NCBI GenBank assembly: GCA_947625455.1
Contig: CANQOJ010000059.1
Coordinates: forward strand, 1-11,548
DNA: 11,548 nucleotides
Direction: 5' to 3'
Source of the DNA: an uncultured Clostridia bacterium
Lineage (GTDB): Bacteria > Bacillota > Clostridia > Oscillospirales > Ruminococcaceae
Positions 6,282 through 11,548 of this stretch are shown here, in pieces (the first letter of the stretch is position 1; each line of letters starts with the position of its first letter). Under the pieces are notes generated by a model. It ran no database searches and was not told where the DNA came from. It saw nothing but the letters and a program-made list of their open reading frames with translations. Position numbers and translations under genes: made by a program.

Positions 6282-6563
6282 TTAATTGTTTACATCATGA
6301 TACAACTCGTCTATGTTGTCATAACTGTATATCTTGCCTTTGTAGGTGATGTTTGTAAGGTTTTTACAGCCTGAGAAAGCATACCGGCCGATTTTGGTCA
6401 CACTGCCCGGAATAACTACACTTTTAATACTTGAACAGCCATAGAAAGCCCGGTCGGCAATTTCGGTCACGCCGTCTGCAATAACAACATTAACAATGTC
6501 TTTTCTGCTTTTATATTCACCCTCGCCCGCGCTGTTAAGAACCATGGTTTCAGTACCGTCCAA
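6282..6563 (-). CDS. Mini BspA-like LRR protein with two repeats, TTG start
   Basis: This is a 93-residue protein. An N-terminal module with MVLNSAGEGEY and VIADGVTEIA is followed by just two LRR_5 units (Phe at 40 and 63) and the cap TYKGKIYSYDNIDEL. The N-terminal module and the 30-residue tail match the twelve-repeat protein at 3627-4580 in both layout and length. This protein therefore looks like a collapsed relative, or the founding unit, of that gene. TTG 6563 is the favoured start because AGGAGAA (6571-6577) sits seven bases before it. The in-frame ATG at 6545 would be 25 bases away from that site. No signal peptide is seen. Two repeats are few for a stable solenoid, so it may pair with another LRR protein or be a relic that is still translated. 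Confidence 0.8.
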   Translation of the reverse strand: MDGTETMVLNSAGEGEYKSRKDIVNVVIADGVTEIADRAFYGCSSIKSVVIPGSVTKIGRYAFSGCKNLTNITYKGKIYSYDNIDELYHDVNN

Positions 6564-6570
6564 GTTTGTT

Positions 6571-6577
6571 TTCTCCT
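6571..6577 (-). promoter_or_regulatory. Ribosome binding site selecting the TTG start
   Basis: AGGAGAA on the minus strand is seven bases before TTG 6563. It lies too far (25 bases) from the next in-frame ATG at 6545 to serve it, so the TTG is favoured. Confidence 0.65.
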
Positions 6578-6584
6578 ATAATGT

Positions 6585-6638
6585 TTACAACTCGTCTATA
6601 CTTTCGTAGCTGTACGTCTTGCCTTTTTCTGCCAAACC
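6585..6638 (-). pseudogene. Remnant C-terminal cap of another LRR gene
   Basis: Directly after the TGA of the lipoprotein gene (6639-6641), and in the same frame, 17 codons read GLAEKGKTYSYESIDEL before a TAA at 6585-6587. The part from KGKTYSY onward is the cap found at the end of all five LRR proteins here (compare YKGRTYSYNNIYEL in the lipoprotein). A 12-base stretch, GACGTACAGCTA, is identical in the two caps. It has no start or repeats of its own, so it is best read as the leftover tail of a deleted paralogue. Confidence 0.65.
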
Positions 6639-7754
6639 TCAATCGGTATACAGCTCGTAAATGTTGTTATAGCTGTACGTCCTGCCCTTGTAGGTGACGT
6701 TTTTGAGGCTGATGCAGTTTCCGAATACTGCTTCTTCTATTTCACGGACGCTGTCGGGGATTTCAAGCGAAGTTAGCGCTGTGCAGTTGTAAAACGCGTA
6801 TTCATCAATTGACATGACGGAATTTGCAATAGTAACGCTTGTGAGGTTTGTGCAGTGGTCGAATGCGTACTCGCCTATTTCGTTTACCCCCGCGGGAATT
6901 GTGTAGCTGCTGCCTTTTTCATTCGGGAAACGCAGAAGTTCGGTTTTGCGCTTGTTGAACAATACGCCGTCAACCGAGCAATATTCGGGATTATTCTCGT
7001 CAACCGTTATGCTTTTAAGCGCATAGCACTGCGTGAATGCCTCGCTGCTCAAATCTCTGACAGATGCGGGAATGTTGAAGCTTGTGATTGAAGAACAGTT
7101 GTCAAATGCCCCGTCATCAATTTCCCTGAGGTTTTTCGGTAGGTTAATTGCTGTCAATCCTTGGCAGTTATTGAATGCATAGTCGTCAATTTTCGTCACG
7201 CTGTCGGGTAATGTCACAGTTTCAAGCAGCAGGCAGTTGTCAAACGCACGCTCGCCGATTTCAACAACGCCGTTCGGAACAACAATCTCCTTTGCCCTGA
7301 ATCCCTTTTCGGTCAATCCCACAACAACATTTCTCTCAATCCTCAGACAGTCGCTTGAATCCGCGCTCGGATTTGAGGGAACAGAACTGCTTTCCTCGGC
7401 TTTTGACGAACTTTGTGTTGAACTCTCGGCAGGTTTTGACGAACTCTGAACGGGATTTTTAGAGGAACTTTGCTTTGAACTCTCGGCAGGCTTAGATGAA
7501 CTCTGGACGGGAGTTTTAGAAGAACTTTGCGCTGAACTTTCAACAGGCTTTTCAGATGAACTCTGAACCGAACTCTGTGATGAGCTGTCAGCAGAACTTG
7601 ACGAACTGTCAGCCGAACTTTGTGAAGAACTTTCGGCAGGTTTTTCAGATGAACTTTCAACGGAACTTTCCGTTGGGTTGTCGGAACTGCTTTCACTGCA
7701 GCCGCAAAGCCCGACTGCAATAATAACCGCAAGAGCAAATGTAATCTTTTTCAT
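6639..7754 (-). CDS. BspA-like LRR lipoprotein with serine-rich stalk
   Basis: This is a 371-residue protein. Residues 1-19 are a lipoprotein signal (MKK, a hydrophobic stretch, then LCGC with the lipidated Cys at 19). Residues of about 20-134 are a low-complexity Ser/Glu/Lys/Pro/Gln stalk that includes two 19-residue tandem copies at 77-114. The LRR domain runs from about residue 135. Conserved Phe residues occur at 171, 194, 217 and 240, then after a 35-residue insert (with SVDGVLFNKRKTELLRF) at 298, 321 and 344. The cap TYKGRTYSYNNIYEL ends it. The product should be anchored outside the membrane, with the stalk lifting the solenoid through the wall. AAAGGA (7763-7768) lies eight bases before ATG 7754. 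It is the first gene of the five-gene operon and the only member with an export signal. Ligand unknown. Confidence 0.92.
   Translation of the reverse strand: MKKITFALAVIIAVGLCGCSESSSDNPTESSVESSSEKPAESSSQSSADSSSSSADSSSQSSVQSSSEKPVESSAQSSSKTPVQSSSKPAESSKQSSSKNPVQSSSKPAESSTQSSSKAEESSSVPSNPSADSSDCLRIERNVVVGLTEKGFRAKEIVVPNGVVEIGERAFDNCLLLETVTLPDSVTKIDDYAFNNCQGLTAINLPKNLREIDDGAFDNCSSITSFNIPASVRDLSSEAFTQCYALKSITVDENNPEYCSVDGVLFNKRKTELLRFPNEKGSSYTIPAGVNEIGEYAFDHCTNLTSVTIANSVMSIDEYAFYNCTALTSLEIPDSVREIEEAVFGNCISLKNVTYKGRTYSYNNIYELYTD
7413..7526 (-). repeat. 57-bp tandem repeat coding for the lipoprotein stalk
   Basis: Two adjacent 57-bp units (7470-7526 and 7413-7469) match at about 49 of 57 bases and encode SSSKTPVQSSSKPAESSKQ and a close variant. 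A partial third unit (SSSKAEESS) follows. The unit length keeps the reading frame, so copy number can change stalk length without breaking the gene. Confidence 0.8.
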
Positions 7755-7818
7755 GGTTTAAATCCTTTCGTTTTGCACCGTCCGCATAAAGCGGATTGAT
7801 TTCTTATTTTACAATAAG

Positions 7819-7847
7819 ATTATATCACCTGTTTTAATGTTTTTCAA
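7819..7847 (-). promoter_or_regulatory. Sigma-A promoter of the five-gene LRR operon
   Basis: On the minus strand there is a -35 TTGAAA (7842-7847), a 17-base spacer and a -10 TATAAT (7819-7824) preceded by TGA (extended -10). The predicted transcription start is near 7812, giving a leader of about 58 nt. That leader holds a small hairpin at 7781-7795 (TCCGC stem, 5-nt loop). No other promoter is visible inside the operon. Confidence 0.85.
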
Positions 7848-7888
7848 GAGCATTTTTTATATTTTGTGCAACTAGACGGGGGTGTCGT

Positions 7889-7920
7889 CAGTATACAGTG
7901 GACAATGTACAGTATACAGT
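7889..7920. repeat. Direct repeat of CAGTATACAGT in degenerate short-repeat tract
   Basis: CAGTATACAGT occurs at 7889-7899 and again at 7910-7920, 21 bp apart. The intervening GGACAATGTA is built of similar short words. It is noncoding and adjoins the inverted-repeat element that begins at 7924. Confidence 0.7.
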
Positions 7921-7923
7921 TGT

Positions 7924-8036
7924 GGTGTCCGCTTCGCGGACGATTTTGATTGTTTTGGGATTAAAGGAACGTAAGTAACCGGTTGCCTACGCTCTGATAT
8001 GTTCAAAACAATCTAAATAATCCGCGAAGCGGCACC
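7924..8036. mobile_element. 113-bp MITE-like inverted-repeat element
   Basis: The left arm (7924 to about 7957, beginning GGTGTCCGCTTCGCGGA) and the right arm (about 8004 to 8036, ending TCCGCGAAGCGGCACC) are inverted copies with one indel and a few mismatches over about 34 bp. Each arm end also holds a short palindrome of its own (CCGCTTCGCGG). A near-palindrome centred on AACCGGTT lies between the arms (about 7970-7991). There is no reading frame and no clear target duplication, so it could equally be a REP/palindromic unit with no transposition history. Confidence 0.6.
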
Positions 8037-8040
8037 ATTT

Positions 8041-8073
8041 CTAACCTCTTACCTCTAATCTCTAACCTCTAAC
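8041..8073. repeat. Heptad tandem repeat (CTAACCT-type)
   Basis: About 4.7 units of a 7-bp word (CTAACCT, CTTACCT, CTAATCT, CTAACCT, CTAAC) run without interruption. They start four bases after the inverted-repeat element, so the two are probably part of one composite repeat. No function is visible. The bases from 8074 to about 8147 hold nothing recognisable. Confidence 0.75.
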
Positions 8074-8167
8074 AGGCAAGAACCACGCCCGAGCGAAAAA
8101 CCACATAATAGTCAATATGCACAAACAAACCGTGAAATAATATTTTCAACTTTTATTAAAAAAGTTA

Positions 8168-8196
8168 GTGACAAAAAGAAAGTTTTGTGTTATAAT
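8168..8196 (+). promoter_or_regulatory. Sigma-A promoter of purL
   Basis: There is a -35 GTGACA (8168-8173), a 17-base spacer and a -10 TATAAT (8191-8196) preceded by TGT (extended -10). A 7-bp AT-rich inverted repeat (AACTTTT at 8148-8154, AAAAGTT at 8160-8166) abuts the -35 and might be an operator. The leader is about 50 nt, with no room for a purine aptamer. Confidence 0.78.
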
Positions 8197-8253
8197 AAGT
8201 TTAAGTATTTGCGGGGTGAAAAACCTTGAAATAATGACGAAAGGATGAACATA

Positions 8254-11200
8254 ATGGTTTACCGGGTTTATGTTGAAAAGAAAAAGCTGTTTGCGGTAGA
8301 GGGAGGAGAAGTACTTTCTGACCTTACGACAGCGCTTGGAATGAAGAACGTTAAAAACGTAAGGATTGTCAACCGCTATGACGCGGAGGGACTTTCCAAA
8401 GAGGACTTTGACAAGGCAGTTTCAACGGTGTTTTCAGAACCGCCTGTTGATGATGTTTATTATGAACTGCCGAAGATTGAAGATGACGAGCGTATGTTCG
8501 CCGTTGAGTTTCTGCCGGGGCAGTTTGACCAGAGGGCTGACAGCGCGGCGCAGTGTATTCAGCTGTTGTGCAAAGGCGAAAGACCGGACGTTAAATATGC
8601 CAAAATCTATATCCTGAAAGGCGATATCTCCGACGAGGATTTCGTGCATATCAAGCATTATCTTATAAATGCCGTTGAATCGCGCGAGTGCGGATTTGAG
8701 GAGAAAAAGACGCTTAAGGCAAGCTACTCAATCCCCACCGAGGTTGAAACGCTTGACGGCTTCAACAAAAAGACTGACGAAGAACTCGCGGATTTTGTAA
8801 CAAAATACGGTCTTGCTATGGACAATGACGATATAAAGTTCTGTCAGGAGTATTTCAGAAAAGAACAGCGCGATCCGACTATTACCGAAATACGAATGAT
8901 AGATACATACTGGAGCGACCATTGCCGTCACACCACTTTCGGAACAATAATCGACAAGGCTGAAATCGAGCCGAAATATGTTGCCGAAACGTTCAATAAG
9001 TACCAGCTTCACAGAATTGACCTCGGCAGGCAGAATAAGCCGATTTGCCTTATGGATATAGCAACTCTTGCGGCAAAAAAGCTGAAAAAGGACGGACTTC
9101 TCGACGACCTTGACGAAAGTGAGGAGATTAACGCCTGCTCGGTTAAAATCAAGGTTGACGTAAACGGCAGGGAAGAAAACTGGCTGTTGATGTTCAAAAA
9201 CGAAACCCATAACCACCCTACCGAAATCGAACCTTTCGGCGGCGCGGCAACCTGCCTTGGCGGCGCAATCCGCGATCCGCTTTCGGGACGTTCATATGTA
9301 TATCAGGCTATGCGCGTTACGGGCGCGTCAGATCCGCTTTTGCCGATAGAAAAAACGCTCCCCGGCAAATTGCCGCCCAGAAAGATAACCACAACCGCCG
9401 CCGCGGGATATTCTTCATACGGAAACCAGATAGGACTTGCGACAGGTCATGTCGCAGAGATTTATCATTCGGGATATATGGCTAAACGCATGGAAATAGG
9501 CGCGGTTATAGGCGCTGCGCCCGAAGCAAACGTCAGAAGAGAGCGCCCCGAAGCAGGCGACCTTGTCATACTGCTCGGTGGAAGAACAGGGCGCGACGGC
9601 TGCGGCGGCGCAACGGGTTCTTCAAAGGCACATTCCGTTCAGTCGCTCGAAAGCTGCGGCGCGGAAGTTCAAAAGGGAAACGCGCCCGAAGAAAGAAAAC
9701 TTCAGAGATTGTTCAGAAATCCCGAAGCCACAAGGCTTATAAAGCGCTGCAACGACTTCGGCGCAGGCGGTGTGTCGGTAGCTATAGGCGAACTGGCGGA
9801 CGGGCTTGAAATCGACCTTGACAAAGTGCCAAAGAAGTATGACGGTCTTGACGGTACGGAACTTGCCATTTCCGAAAGCCAGGAGAGAATGGCGGTCGTT
9901 ACGGCAAAAGAGGACGCGGAGAAGTTTATGGCGCTTGCGGCAAAGGAAAACCTCGAAAGCACCGTTGTTGCAGAGGTAAAGGCTGAACCCCGCCTTAAAA
10001 TGAACTGGAACGGAAAGACGATTGTAGACATATCACGAGAATTTTTGAACTCAAACGGCGCTGAAAAACACACGCAGGTGTATGTTCCGAATGCCGAAGT
10101 CAAGTACGACGAAGCATGGAAATTCGGCGGTGTGTCAAATTCGCGCGAGGGCTGGGAAAAGCTTGTAAGCGACCTCAACGTTTGTTCGCAGAGAGGACTT
10201 GTACAGCGCTTTGACAGCACAATAGGCGCGGGAACGATACTTATGCCGTTTTCGGGACGTTATCAGCAGACGCCCGCACAGGCAATGGCAGCGAAACTTC
10301 CTGTTCTCGGCGGAAAAACCACAACCGCGTCAATCATGGGCTGGGGCTTCAATCCCTCCGTTTCTCAGCAGTCGCCGTATCACGGCGCGGTATGCGCTGT
10401 AGTGGAAAGCGTGGCAAAGGTCGTTGCGGCGGGCGGTGCATATGACAAGTGCAGGCTGACATTCCAGGAGTATTTCGAGAGAACAAACGGAAAACCCGAA
10501 CGCTGGGGAAAACCTTTTGCGGCATTACTCGGCGCATATGAAGCGCAGATAAGACTCGGACTTCCCGCAATAGGCGGCAAGGACAGCATGAGCGGAACAT
10601 TCGAGGATATTGACGTACCGCCGACGCTTGTTTCATTCGCTGTCTGCACGGCAAACGCAAAGAACGTTATCTCCTCGGAGTTTAAAATCCCGTTCAGCAA
10701 GATAGGCTACATTGCGCCGAAGTACGACAAGGACGGTCTGCCTGATTTTGAGAGCGTAAAGAACGTGTTCAAGACCGTTGAAAGGCTTATAAAGAATGGC
10801 AAGGCAATTTCGGTCAGAAGCGTAGCAAACGGCGGTATGGCTGAAGCGGTATTTAAAATGACGCTCGGAAATCATGTCGGCGCAAAACTCAGACCTCTTT
10901 CCGAAGAAGAATTGTTTACTCCCGTTTACGGCGCGTTTGTGCTTGAACTTGAGGACGATTACAAGGACGCTGATGTTGTCATAATAGGCGAGACTACCGC
11001 GGATTATAAGCTTGTCAGCGGTGACGTAACGCTTGATATATCACAGCTTGAAGAAAAATGGGACAATGTTCTTGAACCCGTTTTCAGACAGAAAACAAAC
11101 TTCCTGCCCGAAATCGAGAAAATCTCCTGCACTGACGGCTGTGAACTGCTCACAACTCACATCTCCCCCAAGCTTGCAAGTCCAAAGGTTCTTATACCCG

Positions 11201-11548
11201 TATTCCCCGGAACAAACTGCGAGTACGATACCGCGGAAGCGTTCAACAGATACGGCGGTACGTCCGAGATTTTCGTTATCCGCAATCTGACGGCAAGCGA
11301 TATTGAGGACAGCGTTGAAGCATTTGCAAAGCTTGCACAGCAGGCGCAGATAATCGCTATTCCGGGAGGATTTTCGGGCGGTGACGAGCCTGAGGGCTCG
11401 GCGAAATTCATCAACGCATTCTTCCGCAATCCGAGAATTACCGAAGAAGTCGAGAATATGCTCTACAAGCGCGACGGGCTTATGCTCGGCATATGCAACG
11501 GCTTCCAGGCATTGATAAAACTTGGACTTGTGCCGTTTGGTCATATCG
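8254..11548 (+). CDS. purL: Phosphoribosylformylglycinamidine synthase, long single-chain form (partial, 3' end beyond window)
   Basis: This cytoplasmic enzyme makes FGAM from FGAR, glutamine and ATP, the fourth step of purine synthesis. 1098 codons are present out of the roughly 1230-1260 usual for the clostridial single-chain type. In order there is an N-terminal PurS-like part, then TYWSDHCRHTTF (residues 218-229) in the linker and ATPase region. Next come NETHNHPTEIEPFGG (316-330) in the first synthase half, GGRTGRDGCGGATG (442-455), and IGGKDSMSG (773-781) in the second half. The glutaminase domain starts at PKVLIPVFPGTNC (977-989), with IPGGFSGGD (1036-1044) and the nucleophile in GICNGFQA, Cys1081. 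The His and Glu of its triad lie past the edge. ATG 8254 is chosen because AAAGGA (8240-8245) is eight bases upstream. The in-frame ATG 8245 touches that site. It is transcribed away from the LRR operon. Confidence 0.97.
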   Translation, partial: MVYRVYVEKKKLFAVEGGEVLSDLTTALGMKNVKNVRIVNRYDAEGLSKEDFDKAVSTVFSEPPVDDVYYELPKIEDDERMFAVEFLPGQFDQRADSAAQCIQLLCKGERPDVKYAKIYILKGDISDEDFVHIKHYLINAVESRECGFEEKKTLKASYSIPTEVETLDGFNKKTDEELADFVTKYGLAMDNDDIKFCQEYFRKEQRDPTITEIRMIDTYWSDHCRHTTFGTIIDKAEIEPKYVAETFNKYQLHRIDLGRQNKPICLMDIATLAAKKLKKDGLLDDLDESEEINACSVKIKVDVNGREENWLLMFKNETHNHPTEIEPFGGAATCLGGAIRDPLSGRSYVYQAMRVTGASDPLLPIEKTLPGKLPPRKITTTAAAGYSSYGNQIGLATGHVAEIYHSGYMAKRMEIGAVIGAAPEANVRRERPEAGDLVILLGGRTGRDGCGGATGSSKAHSVQSLESCGAEVQKGNAPEERKLQRLFRNPEATRLIKRCNDFGAGGVSVAIGELADGLEIDLDKVPKKYDGLDGTELAISESQERMAVVTAKEDAEKFMALAAKENLESTVVAEVKAEPRLKMNWNGKTIVDISREFLNSNGAEKHTQVYVPNAEVKYDEAWKFGGVSNSREGWEKLVSDLNVCSQRGLVQRFDSTIGAGTILMPFSGRYQQTPAQAMAAKLPVLGGKTTTASIMGWGFNPSVSQQSPYHGAVCAVVESVAKVVAAGGAYDKCRLTFQEYFERTNGKPERWGKPFAALLGAYEAQIRLGLPAIGGKDSMSGTFEDIDVPPTLVSFAVCTANAKNVISSEFKIPFSKIGYIAPKYDKDGLPDFESVKNVFKTVERLIKNGKAISVRSVANGGMAEAVFKMTLGNHVGAKLRPLSEEELFTPVYGAFVLELEDDYKDADVVIIGETTADYKLVSGDVTLDISQLEEKWDNVLEPVFRQKTNFLPEIEKISCTDGCELLTTHISPKLASPKVLIPVFPGTNCEYDTAEAFNRYGGTSEIFVIRNLTASDIEDSVEAFAKLAQQAQIIAIPGGFSGGDEPEGSAKFINAFFRNPRITEEVENMLYKRDGLMLGICNGFQALIKLGLVPFGHI

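Noticed and set aside
7343..7738. 131-codon minus-strand frame within the lipoprotein gene, rich in VHLK/VLLK words
   Set aside because: It is an out-of-frame reading of the serine-rich stalk repeat. The in-frame product has a lipobox, repeats and cap.
7885..8075. Possible CRISPR array
   Set aside because: The repeats are 7-11 bp words in tandem or a single inverted pair. There are no 25-37 bp direct repeats with unique spacers of constant length, and no cas genes.
8216..8248. Possible ten-codon leader peptide (GTG...TGA) before purL
   Set aside because: No proper ribosome site precedes the GTG and the peptide has no run of regulatory codons. It overlaps the ribosome site of purL by chance.
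8197..8253. Purine riboswitch or PurR-type box before purL
   Set aside because: The leader is only about 50 nt and lacks the conserved aptamer bases. No clear PurBox pair is seen upstream.
8434..11544. Minus-strand frames of 74-172 codons inside purL (for example 8728-9216, 9702-10220, 11041-11544)
   Set aside because: The plus strand encodes a complete match to PurL motifs through this whole span. The antisense frames show no domains and no ribosome sites.

Overview
The window looks like a chromosomal segment of a low-to-moderate GC Firmicute, most likely a gut or rumen clostridium of the Ruminococcaceae/Oscillospiraceae type. This is inferred from canonical sigma-A promoters with 17-bp spacers, strong AAGGAGG-type ribosome sites, intrinsic terminators, BspA-like leucine-rich-repeat (LRR_5) proteins ending in a YKGKxYxxxxIxxL cap, an AAA/DUF4143 ATPase, and the long single-chain clostridial form of PurL. 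No species can be named from the sequence alone.

Layout. (1) 1-1756, minus: 5' part of a secreted BspA-like LRR protein, running off the left edge. It has its own promoter (1985-2013) and a leader of about 220 nt containing a large nested hairpin and a terminator-like hairpin just before the ribosome site, so it is a candidate attenuator. (2) 2112-3452, minus: stand-alone AAA ATPase with a DUF4143-type C-terminus, its own promoter, and its own terminator (2033-2069). Its upstream region carries three AACGAATT octamers spaced exactly 33 bp apart. (3) 3578-7847, minus: one apparent operon of five paralogous LRR proteins. In order of transcription they are a lipoprotein with a serine-rich stalk (6639-7754), a two-repeat mini-protein starting at TTG (6282-6563), a zinc-ribbon/LRR fusion (5253-6260), a seven-repeat protein (4584-5189) and a twelve-repeat protein (3627-4580). 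The operon has one strong promoter in front and one bidirectional terminator behind. A pseudogene scrap of a sixth C-terminal cap lies in frame after the lipoprotein stop codon. (4) 7848-8167: gene-free space between two divergent promoters, holding a cluster of repeats (an 11-bp direct repeat, a 113-bp inverted-repeat element and a run of heptads). (5) 8254 to the right edge, plus: purL, a housekeeping purine gene cut off before the end of its glutaminase domain.

The LRR operon is the accessory part. All five proteins keep an exact 23-residue (69-bp) repeat and the same C-terminal cap, but they differ in N-terminus: lipobox plus stalk, zinc ribbon, or none. Only the first is visibly exported. 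The secreted LRR protein at 1-1756 belongs to the same superfamily but lacks the cap within the visible part and has its own promoter. The functional link between the LRR proteins, and any link to the ATPase, is not shown by the sequence. purL is unrelated and marks the edge of ordinary chromosome.
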